Assembly: GCF_000255295.1 (NCBI RefSeq)
Contig: NC_017030.1
Span: 9,584,328 to 9,648,327 of the forward strand
Reading direction: 5' to 3'
DNA length: 64,000 bases
Origin: Corallococcus coralloides DSM 2259
Lineage (GTDB): Bacteria; Myxococcota; Myxococcia; Myxococcales; Myxococcaceae
Part shown: one piece after another, positions 54,101 through 62,315 of the stretch
Layout of the letters: the number at the start of each line of letters is the position of its first letter
How positions within the stretch are numbered: position 1 is the first letter of the stretch
The notes under the pieces: model-generated
Seen by the model: the letters and a program-made list of their open reading frames with translations, nothing else
Databases searched by the model: none
What the model was told of the DNA's origin: nothing
Position numbers and translations under genes: made by a program

Positions 54101-54576
54101 AGCTGGAGTTCCACATGGAGGAGAGCGACCCGATGGAGCTGGTCCACGAGGTCCTCGACACCTTCCGCGAACAGATGGAGCAGGCCGGCTGCATCCCGCA
54201 GCTGCGGGCGGAGCTGAACCTGCGCGTGTGGTGGGACCGCTCGCGCATGCTTCAAGTGATGACGAACCTGGTGTCCAACGCCATCAAGTACGCGCCGGGC
54301 ACGGCGCTCGGCATCGGGCTCAGGAAGCACGGCGACCGGCTCATCCTCTACGTGTCGGACGGCGGCCCGGGCGTCCCGCCCGAGCACCAGGACCGCGTCT
54401 TCGAGCGCTTCGAGCGCGGCGGCCCGCCCCGCTCCGTGCACGGCCTGGGGCTGGGCCTCTTCATCGCCAGGGAGATCGTCGAGGGCCACCACGGCAAGCT
54501 GGTCCTGCGCAGCGCCCCCGGCCAGGGCGCCGCCTTCATCATCGACCTGCCGCTGCCTCCGCGGGTCCAGGCCTGA
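51142..54576 (+). CDS. double-kinase hybrid sensor (PAS-HK-REC-PAS-HK)
   Basis: 1144-residue cytosolic sensor. In order: PAS-like sensor (60-170), GAF-like region (180-340), HisKA with His366 ([20 protein letters not shown]), HATPase (480-580; [22 protein letters not shown]), receiver with Asp702 ([13 protein letters not shown]), PAS (780-890), second HisKA with His923 ([20 protein letters not shown]) and second HATPase (1020-1140; [24 protein letters not shown]). Two complete kinases flanking one receiver in a single chain is rare but known in myxobacteria. It ends 11 bp before the convergent oxidoreductase gene, and no output regulator is adjacent. Confidence 0.93.
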   Translation: [1144 protein letters not shown]

Positions 54577-54587
54577 GCTGAGCGCCT

Positions 54588-56036
54588 TCAGTGCGCGACG
54601 CTCGGGGGGTTCACCGGGCCGGGCTGGATGTTCTGGTTCACGTGGAAGAGGTTCTCCGGGTCGTACGCCCGCTTCACCGCCACCAGCCGCGGGTAGTTGT
54701 CCCCGTAGGTGGCCTGCACGCGCTCCTGGCCCTCCTCCATCATGAAGTTCACGTACGCGCCGCCCGCCGAGTACGGGTGCAGCGCGTTCCAGTACTCCTT
54801 CGCCCAGGTGGAGATGTCCGCCGCCCGCTCCGGTGACGGATCCACCCCGACGATGACCTCCGACCAGCGCGCGTCGCGGAAGCGGAAGGCCGTGTCATGC
54901 GGGCCCACCCGGTGCACCGCCCCGTCGATGGGGTACAGGTGCATGGTGGACTGCATGGACGGCAGGCGCTCCGCGAAGGACACGTGGCGCTCGATGGCCG
55001 CGTCCGGAATCTCGCGCACGAAGTCCGCGCGCCAGTACCACTGGTGCCCCGGCGGATAGAGCGCGTCGAAGGCGGTCTGGAGCATGGGGAACGGCATGGG
55101 CATCACGCCGTGCAGCGCGGGCTTGAGCGCCAGCACGGGCTTGAACAGCTCGTCCGCGCGCGCGGGGTCGCCCGTGTAGCACCACACCACGCCGCACATC
55201 TTCTGGAGGTGGAGCTCCTCCGGGAAGGGCGGCGCGGGAGGCACGGTGATGAAGGCGAAGAAGCCGTTGAGCTCTTCCGGCGCGGCCGGGAGGAACTCGC
55301 GGTACCAGGCCATCACCTCCGCCGCGCGGTCCAGGGGCCAGAGCGTGGGGCCACCGATGACGGTGTCCACGGGGTTGGCGCGGAAGAGGAACGACGTCAC
55401 CACGCCGAAGTTGCCGCCCCCGCCGCGCACCGCCCAGAACAGGTCCCGGTGATTGTCCTCGTTCGCGGTGACGAAGCGGCCGTCCGCGAGCACCATGTCC
55501 ACGGAGATCAGGTTGTCGATGGTGAGCCCGAAGCGGCGCGTGAGGTGCCCCAGGCCGCCGCCCAGCGTGAGCCCGCCCACGCCCGTGGTGGAGATGATGC
55601 CGGAGGGCACCGCGAGCCCGAACGCATGGGTGGCGTGGTCCACGTCTCCCCAGACGGCACCGCCCGCGACGCGCACCGTGCGGGCGTCGGGGTCCACGCG
55701 CACGCCACGCATGCGCGACAGGTCGATGACCAGTCCGTCATCCACCAACCCCAGACCTCCGCCGTTGTGGCCGCCGCCGCGCACGGCCAGGGGAAGCTTG
55801 CGCTCGCGGGCCAGGGCCACCGTGGCGATGACGTCCGCCACGTCCGCGCACCGGGCCACCATGGCCGGGCGCTTGTGGATCATCGCGTTGTACAGCTGGC
55901 ACGCCTCCGCGTAGTCGGCGTCGCCCGGCTGGATGAGCGCGCCGCGCAGCTGCGCCCGGAACAGCTCCACGCTGTCCGGCGTCAGCCCGGCGGGCAGGCC
56001 GGGGCCTGTCTGCGGACGGTGGGTTTCGAGTGTCAC
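54588..56036 (-). CDS. FAD-binding oxidoreductase (BBE-like)
   Basis: 482-residue flavoprotein of the berberine-bridge/6-hydroxynicotine-oxidase type. The FAD domain has LAVRGGGHNGGGLGLVDD, whose His is the usual covalent 8-alpha attachment site, and PSGIISTTGVGGLTLGGGLG, which lacks the Cys of bicovalent members. The C-terminal BBE segment YVNFMMEEGQERVQATYGDN then RAYDPENLFHVNQNI is intact. It oxidises alcohols or amines of unknown identity. GTG at 56036 is supported by GGAGGAGGG eight bases upstream. Confidence 0.92.
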   Translation of the reverse strand: MTLETHRPQTGPGLPAGLTPDSVELFRAQLRGALIQPGDADYAEACQLYNAMIHKRPAMVARCADVADVIATVALARERKLPLAVRGGGHNGGGLGLVDDGLVIDLSRMRGVRVDPDARTVRVAGGAVWGDVDHATHAFGLAVPSGIISTTGVGGLTLGGGLGHLTRRFGLTIDNLISVDMVLADGRFVTANEDNHRDLFWAVRGGGGNFGVVTSFLFRANPVDTVIGGPTLWPLDRAAEVMAWYREFLPAAPEELNGFFAFITVPPAPPFPEELHLQKMCGVVWCYTGDPARADELFKPVLALKPALHGVMPMPFPMLQTAFDALYPPGHQWYWRADFVREIPDAAIERHVSFAERLPSMQSTMHLYPIDGAVHRVGPHDTAFRFRDARWSEVIVGVDPSPERAADISTWAKEYWNALHPYSAGGAYVNFMMEEGQERVQATYGDNYPRLVAVKRAYDPENLFHVNQNIQPGPVNPPSVAH

Positions 56037-56273
56037 GGCGGTTCCCTCCTCCAAGAGACGGCACCGGCACGGCGCCTGACTCAACGGATGCGCACGGTGA
56101 CGGCCTCGCAGGACCGGAAGGCAGGAGGGGGCCTCCTGGCACGCGCCGGTGGGCGGGAGCGGACGCAGCGCTCCGCCACTCCGCCACCCTCGCGGCCACG
56201 CGCTCCCGCAGGAGGATGGGCACGCCCACGCGGCGGGCAGCCCCCGCCCGGGCTCGCTCCGGAGGGGGACGGC

Positions 56274-57605
56274 TCAGCCCGCCGCCACCTCGCGCAGGCT
56301 GTCCTCCACGCCCTGGAGCAGCAGGTCCAGGTCCGCGTCCGGGATGTTGAGCGCGGGCGCGATGTAGACGGTGTTGCCCATGGGGCGCAGGTACAGGCCA
56401 CGGCGGCGAGCGGCCTCGTAGACGCGCCAGCCGCTGTCCGCGAAGTAGCCTCCGCCGCCCAGGTCCACCGCGCCCACCATGCCCACCGCGCGCGGGCGCA
56501 CGAGCCCGGGGAGGGTGGCGGCCATGCGCTCGAAGGCGGCCTTCACGCGCGGCGCCTTGCGCTGGACCTGCCCCAGCACGTCCTCGTCGCGGTACACGGC
56601 CAGCACCTCGCGCGCCACGCACGCGCCCAGCGGGTTGCCGCAGTAGGAGTGCCCGTAATACAGCGCCCGGTCCTTCGCCCCCAGGAAGCCCTGGAAGATG
56701 CGCTCCGACGCGAGCGTGGCGGCGAAGGGCAGCAGGCCCCCGCTGAGCGCCTTGGCCAGGCACAAGAGGTCCGGCACCACGCCGGCCAGGTCCACCGCGA
56801 AGCGCGCGCCGGTGCGGCCCATGCCGGTGAAGACCTCATCGGCGATGAGGAAGGTGTCCACCGCGCGGGTGGCCTCACGCACCTCGCGCACGAAGTCCGG
56901 CGACGACATCCACATGCCCGCCGCGCCCTGGATGACGGGCTCCAGGATGACGCCGGCGATGCCGTCCGGATCCGCCGCGAGCGCGGCCTTCACCTCGGCC
57001 AGTGCGCGCGCGTGGCCGTCGGGTTCCGCGGGGGACGGCACGTGCACCACGTCGAAGAGGAGCGGGCCGAACACGTCGCGGAACTCGTGCACGCCGCCCA
57101 CGCTGGTGGAGCCAATCGTCTCGCCGTGGAAGGCGCCGGTCAGGGTGATGAAGCGGGTGCGGCGGGGGCGGCCGTTCTGCGCCCAGTACTGCGCGGCCAT
57201 CTTGATGGCCACCTCCACCGCGGTGCTGCCGTTGTCCGAATAGAAGACGCGCGACAGCTTCTGCTCCGAGGGCACGTCCGGCCGGTCCGCGCCCGGGGCC
57301 AGCGCGGTCAGCTCCGCGCCCAGCCGGGCCGCGGGGCCGTGGGTGATGCCCGCGAGCGAGACGTGGGCCAGGCTGCCCAGTTGCTCGGTGAGTGCGTGCA
57401 CGAGGCGCGGGTGGCGGTGTCCCAGGGTGGACACCCACCACGAGCCGTTGGCGTCCAGGTAGCGCCGTCCGTCCGCGTCATGGAGCCAGACGCCCTCCGC
57501 GCGGACGATGACCAGGGGGTCCGTCTTGGCGATGTACTGCTCCATGGCGGTGTAGGGGTGCCAGACGTGCTGCTTGTCCAGTCCGACGAGGGTTGCCCGA
57601 TCCAC
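56274..57605 (-). CDS. bioA: adenosylmethionine-8-amino-7-oxononanoate aminotransferase
   Basis: 443-residue PLP-dependent class III aminotransferase that makes 7,8-diaminopelargonate in biotin synthesis using SAM as amino donor. BioA hallmarks are KQHVWHPYTAMEQY, LDANGSWWVSTLGHRHP, VFYSDNGSTAVEVAIKMAAQ, FHGETIGSTSVGG, IADEVFTGMGRTG and the PLP Lys in LCLAKALSGGLLPF. GTG at 57605 is preceded by AGGAG. No other bio genes are adjacent. Confidence 0.93.
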   Translation of the reverse strand: MDRATLVGLDKQHVWHPYTAMEQYIAKTDPLVIVRAEGVWLHDADGRRYLDANGSWWVSTLGHRHPRLVHALTEQLGSLAHVSLAGITHGPAARLGAELTALAPGADRPDVPSEQKLSRVFYSDNGSTAVEVAIKMAAQYWAQNGRPRRTRFITLTGAFHGETIGSTSVGGVHEFRDVFGPLLFDVVHVPSPAEPDGHARALAEVKAALAADPDGIAGVILEPVIQGAAGMWMSSPDFVREVREATRAVDTFLIADEVFTGMGRTGARFAVDLAGVVPDLLCLAKALSGGLLPFAATLASERIFQGFLGAKDRALYYGHSYCGNPLGACVAREVLAVYRDEDVLGQVQRKAPRVKAAFERMAATLPGLVRPRAVGMVGAVDLGGGGYFADSGWRVYEAARRRGLYLRPMGNTVYIAPALNIPDADLDLLLQGVEDSLREVAAG

Positions 57606-57895
57606 GGTGGAGGCTCCTGGGCGCGAAGGGGAGTGAAGCCCGGGGTGACGCGCCGCGTGCCCTTCTGCCCTCCCCGGGGACGGCCCGCAACGTCGCGGTG
57701 CGACACGAGGGACGGGGACGAATGGGTGGCCGCACCGGGCCTTATCCACCAGCGGACAGGCGGCGGAATGGGACGCTCAGTGGCGTGCGTCCGGGACGGG
57801 ACGGTGAGGCCGGTCCGGTGCCGGTGACGTGGGGAGCGCTGACATTGCCGTGACAGGGGGGGTGTTAGCCCTGTGTCTGTCATCACGGGAGAGTC

Positions 57896-58693
57896 ATGGC
57901 CATCGTCATCTTCTTCATCAGTCACTGGCTGCTCTGCGTCTTCTTCCAGAGCTTCTTCCAGCACCGTTACGCGGCGCACCGCATGTACAGCATGGGGCCG
58001 CGCACGGAGAAGGTGATGCACCTGCTCACCTACCTAGTGCAGGGCTCGTCGTACCTGTCGCCGCGGGCGTACGCCATCCTGCACCGTGAGCACCACGCGT
58101 ACTCGGACACGGAGAACGACCCGCACTCGCCGCACTACTTCAAGGACGTGCTGCGGATGATGTGGCACACGAAGGAGCGCTACACGGGCATCCTGACGCG
58201 GAAGATCCAGCCGGAGCCGCGCTTCGAGGGTGGCTACCCGGAGTGGAAGCTCGTGGACGAGACGCTGGGCCAGTCCTGGTGGGCGGTGCTGGGCTGGGTG
58301 GCGCTGTACACGGCGTTCTACGCGACGTTCGCGACGTCGCCCTGGATGTTCCTGCTGCTGCCGGTGCACTTCGTGATGGGGCCGGTGCACGGCGCCATCG
58401 TGAACTGGTGCGGGCACAAGTACGGCTACCGGAACTTCAAGGGCGCCGACAAGTCGCGCAACACGCTGCCGGTGGACGTGCTGTGCATGGGTGAGCTGTT
58501 CCAGAACAACCACCACAAGTACGGCAGCAGCCCGAACTTCGCGGCGCGCGCCTTCGAAATCGACCCCACGTGGCAGGTGATGCGCGTGCTGTCCAAGCTG
58601 GGCGTCATCCGCATCACCACGCCCCAGCGCGCCGTGTACCCGGAGCCGCGTGAAGTGGCCCGCCAGAGTGGCGCCGGAGCACAGGTGGCCTGA
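57896..58693 (+). CDS. acyl-CoA/fatty acid desaturase
   Basis: 265-residue integral-membrane di-iron desaturase. The three histidine boxes are HRYAAH, HREHHAYSDTENDPHSP and FQNNHHKYGSSPNF, as in stearoyl-CoA-type desaturases. It would introduce a double bond in membrane fatty acids. ATG at 57896 begins directly in the first hydrophobic segment. The 290-bp spacer upstream to bioA (divergent) must hold both promoters; I could not pick them out. Confidence 0.92.
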   Translation: MAIVIFFISHWLLCVFFQSFFQHRYAAHRMYSMGPRTEKVMHLLTYLVQGSSYLSPRAYAILHREHHAYSDTENDPHSPHYFKDVLRMMWHTKERYTGILTRKIQPEPRFEGGYPEWKLVDETLGQSWWAVLGWVALYTAFYATFATSPWMFLLLPVHFVMGPVHGAIVNWCGHKYGYRNFKGADKSRNTLPVDVLCMGELFQNNHHKYGSSPNFAARAFEIDPTWQVMRVLSKLGVIRITTPQRAVYPEPREVARQSGAGAQVA

Positions 58694-58803
58694 GTTCGTG
58701 AATCACCTGGGGCCCGTCGCGCCCTGGCGGTTGTCGTGGTCCGGCCGTGGATGTCAGTCCCCGCACGCATGCTCCTTGTGGGCATGCGTGCCGGGAGGAC
58801 GAC

Positions 58804-59872
58804 CTGAAGCAGCGCGGCTGGGGCCTTCTGTTCCTGGGATTGCTTTGCGCTGGCTGTGCAACTTCGCGCGTCGTCCGGTTGGACACGGGGGATGACGTCC
58901 CCATCGTCTACACGCCTCCCCGGAACGTGGACCCCGTTCCCATCCCCGAGGATGGATTCCGGGAAGCGTTGATCCAGCTCGTGCTGGAGATGCGACTCCC
59001 GCTTCAATCCGAGCGGCAGTCCCCTTCCCGCCTCCAGCTCGCAACCTGGGACCTGGCTTCGCGTGAGCAGAAGCTTGGGCCCAGGGATGGGTGTTCCCAG
59101 CAGGAAGCGCCCACGGAATGCCTGTCCCTGCTGGATGACGGGTTCTCGTTCCTGGACGACAACGCACGCAGGAGACTGGCTCTGTCCTTTGCGTGGGATG
59201 GCGTCTGGAATGGCGTCCAGGATGCCGTGGCGGAGGTGCTCAATCCGCTGACGCTCAAGGCAATGATCTCCACCGCCATGGCGGCCTACATGGCCCTGCT
59301 GGTGATGCCGGAGCCCGTGACGAAGCTCGTCGCCATCGCGCTCACCACGTACGTCATCGCCTATGTGGGATTGGAGAACTTCGTCCAGCTCGTGAGGGGA
59401 TGGGAGCGGCTGTCCGAAGAGGCGGGACGGGCGGTGACGTTCGAGGAACTGCAGGACGCGGGGCATCGCTTCGCTGAGTGCCGCGGCTTCCGGGGGCGTT
59501 CGTTCCATTTCGATGGCGGAGGGCGTGCTCACCATCGGCGTCGCGTCCACTGCCGTGGCCGCGACCGCCTGGGATGGAACTGGGCGCCCATCACCTTCGG
59601 GCCAGGGCGAGGGGCTCTCTTCCGTCTACGACAGCGTGAAGAACGCTCCGGGATATCCTCCCGGGTTCAAGGCCGTCCAGAATGGGACGACCCGGAACAC
59701 CGTGTCCAACAAGTCCTTGTTGGAGAAGCTTCGGGAAGTCGAGCCTGGGACCTGGCACAAGGTCTACAAAGATGGCTGGGTTGGAAGCGAGAAGGTGTCC
59801 CTCCACTATTTCGAAAGTGCGTCCGGCAAGGTCTTCAACTTCAAGGTCAAATCCGGATGGAGCAACCCGTGA
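58804..59872 (+). pseudogene. SitA-like polymorphic lipoprotein toxin, frameshifted, no ATG start
   Basis: The N-terminal half is a SitA-type lipoprotein delivery domain: lipobox FLGLLCAGCATSRVVRLDTG, then ECLSLLDDGFSFLDDNARRR, LNPLTLKAMISTAMAAYMAL and TFEELQDAGHRFAE. The toxin half continues in the +1 frame after about 59473: MAEGVLTIGVASTAVAATAW, then TRNTVSNKSLLEKLREVEPG, VGSEKVSLHYFESASGKVFN and TGA at 59872, like small nuclease toxins. No ATG lies in frame; a CTG at 58804 sits five bases after GGGAGG where the start should be. SitA proteins are exchanged between myxobacteria to police kin. This copy looks inactivated. Confidence 0.75.
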
Positions 59873-60252
59873 CACCTTCCCCCCCTGCTTCAGAAGCAGT
59901 CCTGACCCTGCAGGCCACGGGGGTTGAAGAGGTGCAGCGCTTCGTGGCCGTCACGGTCCTGGGCATGTGCCGTGCGGTGGCGATGGGCAGCCTCTCTCCC
60001 GCCACTGCATGCAGCCGGCTTCTCGGGCCGGCGCTGTTGTCCCGCGTGGAAGCAATGCAGGTGCACTCCGAACTCCGTCACGCCATTCATCTGGCGACGG
60101 AGTTGGAAGACGTGGCGCAGCTGGCACCGGAAGCATTGCCCAGCTCCATCGCGGAGATTGAGGCCAAGCTCCAGCAGGTGCTCACGAGCCTTTCCCCTCC
60201 GCCGAGTGATGCCGCGAAGTGGCTCGTGAAGCCCCCTGTTCAGGGCGACTGA
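59857..60252 (+). CDS. candidate immunity protein for the SitA-like toxin
   Basis: 131 residues: MEQPVTPSPPASEAVLTLQA followed by helical segments (EVQRFVAVTVLGMCRAVAMG, VHSELRHAIHLATELEDVAQ). There is no signal peptide and no family was recognised. The ATG at 59857 overlaps the toxin's 3' end by 16 bases, the usual toxin-immunity arrangement in sit loci. Its frame equals that of the SitA N-terminal domain, so one uninterrupted frame (58747-60252) joins both without the toxin. Confidence 0.65.
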   Translation: MEQPVTPSPPASEAVLTLQATGVEEVQRFVAVTVLGMCRAVAMGSLSPATACSRLLGPALLSRVEAMQVHSELRHAIHLATELEDVAQLAPEALPSSIAEIEAKLQQVLTSLSPPPSDAAKWLVKPPVQGD

Positions 60253-60260
60253 GTACGCTG

Positions 60261-61118
60261 TCACGCCCCCTTGAGCATGATGGCCAGTTCCTCCGCCAGC
60301 GTCGTGGTGGGGCGGCCGACGAGGCGGCTCAGCGTGCGGCTCGTGTCGTTCAGGTCACCCCGGGCGATGCCTTCGTCGGAGTTCGCCAGCACATCGGCGT
60401 AGCCCTTGGGCAGCCCCGCCTGCTGGAGCGCGGCGGCGAAGTCGGCGGGTGGCAGGTCCTGGTACGTCACCGTCCTGCCGGACTGGCGTGACAGCTCCGC
60501 CGCGTACTCCGCCAGCGTGAAGCCGGTGTCGCCCGCGAGCTCGTACACCTGGTGCTCGTGGCCCGTGCCGGTGAGCACCGCGACGGCGGCGTCCGCGTAG
60601 TCCTGGCGGGTGGCGGGAGCGACACGGCCGTCCTTCGCGCAGCCCCGGAGCACGCCCTGCTCCAGCGTGCGCTTCGCGGACTCCGTGTAGTTCTCCAGGT
60701 ACCAGCTGTGCCGCAGGAACACGAACGGAAGCCCTGACGCGCGGATGGCCTCCTCCGTGAACAGGTGCTCCGGAGCCAGCACCATGCGCGACGTGTCCGC
60801 GTGCAGGATGCTCGTATAGGCCAGCAGCCCCACGCCGGCCTTCTTCGCCGCGTCCACCACGGTCTGGTGCTGCTTGCGCCGCTGGCCCACCTCGCTGGAG
60901 GAGATGAGCAGCACCGTGTCTCCGAGGGAGAACACGCCGTCCCACGTCTCCGGGCGGCTGTAGTCCGCCTTGCGAACGTGCACGCCGCGCGCGGCCCACT
61001 CCGCGGCCTTGTCCGGATTGCGCACCACGACCGCGACCTGGTTCGCGGGGACCTGCTTCAACAGGCCCTCGATGACGAAACGGCCCAACCGGCCCGTGGC
61101 TCCCGTGACGACGATCAT
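60261..61118 (-). CDS. NAD(P)H-binding protein, QorB/NmrA-like
   Basis: 285-residue Rossmann-fold protein. It starts MIVVTGATGRLGRFVIEGLL (dinucleotide-binding GxxGxxG) and contains LLISSSEVGQRRKQHQTVVD, LRHSWYLENYTESAK and the C-terminal TSRTLSRLVGRPTTTLAEEL, as in NAD(P)H:quinone oxidoreductase QorB. ATG at 61118. One TGTCCGAC palindrome lies about 90 bp upstream. A closely related gene begins beyond the right edge of the window. Confidence 0.9.
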   Translation of the reverse strand: MIVVTGATGRLGRFVIEGLLKQVPANQVAVVVRNPDKAAEWAARGVHVRKADYSRPETWDGVFSLGDTVLLISSSEVGQRRKQHQTVVDAAKKAGVGLLAYTSILHADTSRMVLAPEHLFTEEAIRASGLPFVFLRHSWYLENYTESAKRTLEQGVLRGCAKDGRVAPATRQDYADAAVAVLTGTGHEHQVYELAGDTGFTLAEYAAELSRQSGRTVTYQDLPPADFAAALQQAGLPKGYADVLANSDEGIARGDLNDTSRTLSRLVGRPTTTLAEELAIMLKGA

Positions 61119-61202
61119 GGCTGCCTCCGTGTCGAACGTAGCAAGAAGTGTCCCAACCGCCCGACATGCATCCGGTCCACCTCCTGACCGCCGCGGCTTC
61201 AA

Positions 61203-61227
61203 AACCTGTCCGACTGTCGGACAAGTT
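61203..61227. repeat. TGTCCGAC palindromic repeat, copy 5
   Basis: Core TGTCCGACTGTCGGACA at 61207-61223, extended to AAC and GTT around one mismatch on each side. It is followed by GTGCGCCCCCGGCAGGG, matching the GC-rich tail after the copies near 2.7 kb. It lies between the QorB-like gene and the end of the lipoprotein operon. Confidence 0.85.
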
Positions 61228-61293
61228 CGTGCGGTGCGCCCCCGGCAGGGTGCCCCCTCCGGGTTACCTTCTCATCCATGTGGACCCGAGGGC

Positions 61294-61794
61294 CTAGAGG
61301 AACTCGTCCACGATGAAGACGCCGCCGCCGGAGAACTCAAGGACAGCGGTTCCGGGGGCCGAGCCAGGGAGCTTCCGCATCTGTCCCTTGGCCGTCCGCG
61401 CCACCGCGCAGATGGGCACTCGCTGTGATGCACCCGGTGGAAGTGCCTCGAAATAGCGGATGACGGCCTGAGGTCCGCTCGTCCAGACGTATCCATAGAG
61501 ACGTGCCGGTGCCTCCAGCGTCCCCAGGTCGTCGTTCAACACACTCTCGACACGCCCTTCGTGCAGGGTGACGGACCGGCCATGCATCTGGTTCACATCG
61601 AACTCGACGCTCGCGCCGTCCCCCACGCCCAATCGCAGATAGCGCATGGCTTTGAGCGCCTCTTCCGGGCATTTCTCGGGCCCGGGAGTTCCGTCGGACC
61701 GCAGACTCACCTTCCCTGTCGCGGTACCAGCGCAACCCGTGATCAGGGCCATGCAGAAGAGACCGCACGCGAACTCAAACGTCCTGGAAGCCAT
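61294..61794 (-). CDS. small lipoprotein, tandem paralogue 1
   Basis: 166-residue lipoprotein (lipobox ALITGCAGTA). The mature domain contains KVSLRSDGTPGPEKCPEEAL, VEFDVNQMHGRSVTLHEGRV, YGYVWTSGPQAVIRYFEALP and GTAVLEFSGGGVFIVDEFL. It is closely related to, and exactly as long as, the next upstream gene. The function is unknown. It ends the operon that starts with the DUF2381 gene. Confidence 0.82.
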   Translation of the reverse strand: MASRTFEFACGLFCMALITGCAGTATGKVSLRSDGTPGPEKCPEEALKAMRYLRLGVGDGASVEFDVNQMHGRSVTLHEGRVESVLNDDLGTLEAPARLYGYVWTSGPQAVIRYFEALPPGASQRVPICAVARTAKGQMRKLPGSAPGTAVLEFSGGGVFIVDEFL

Positions 61795-61804
61795 CCCATG
61801 GACC

Positions 61805-62305
61805 TTAGAGGAACTTGTCCACGATGAAGACGCCACCTCGTGAGTACTTGAGGACGGCGGTTCCCGGGAGAGAGCCGGACAACTTCAGCATTTGTCCCTT
61901 GGCCATGCGAACCACCGCACAGATGGGAACCCGCGCCGCCGAATCCGGGGGACGCGCCTCGTAGTAGCGAATGACCACCTGGGGCCCACTTGTCCACACG
62001 TAGCCGTAGAGCCGAGTGGGCGAGTCCAGCGGGCCCAGGTCACTCAACAGCATGCTCTCGACCCGGCCCTCGTACAGCGTGACGGGTTCGACGTCGCCCT
62101 GGTTCACATCGAACTCGACGAGCGCGCCGGCCCCCACTGGCAGCCTCAGATAGCGCATCGCCTCGAGCGCTTCTTCCGAGCACCGCTCGGGTCCTGGAGT
62201 CCCGTCGGCTCGAAGCGACACCCGGCCCATCGTCGAGCCCGCGCATCCCGAGGCCAGCACCGACAAGGCAAGACCGCACACATGTTCGAACTTCCTGGAG
62301 ACCAT
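61805..62305 (-). CDS. small lipoprotein, tandem paralogue 2
   Basis: 166-residue lipoprotein (lipobox SVLASGCAGST) paralogous to the downstream gene: RVSLRADGTPGPERCSEEAL, ARLYGYVWTSGP-like TRLYGYVWTSGPQVVIRYYE, and GTAVLKYSRGGVFIVDKFL. It starts 10 bp after the DUF2381 gene, so it is co-transcribed. Myxobacterial paralogous lipoproteins of this type often accompany kinases, but none is visible here. Confidence 0.82.
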   Translation of the reverse strand: MVSRKFEHVCGLALSVLASGCAGSTMGRVSLRADGTPGPERCSEEALEAMRYLRLPVGAGALVEFDVNQGDVEPVTLYEGRVESMLLSDLGPLDSPTRLYGYVWTSGPQVVIRYYEARPPDSAARVPICAVVRMAKGQMLKLSGSLPGTAVLKYSRGGVFIVDKFL

Positions 62306-62315
62306 TGCCCGGCTC

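Noticed and set aside
54897-57827. 976-codon plus-strand frame opposite the FAD oxidoreductase and bioA
   Set aside because: It is His/Arg/Val-rich antisense noise over two well-identified genes, a common artefact at this GC content.
58747-60252. Single 501-residue protein spanning the SitA domain and the immunity region
   Set aside because: The middle part (from about residue 245 to 370) is Arg/Gly-rich nonsense compared with the sensible toxin sequence in the +1 frame, so it was split into a frameshifted toxin and an immunity gene.
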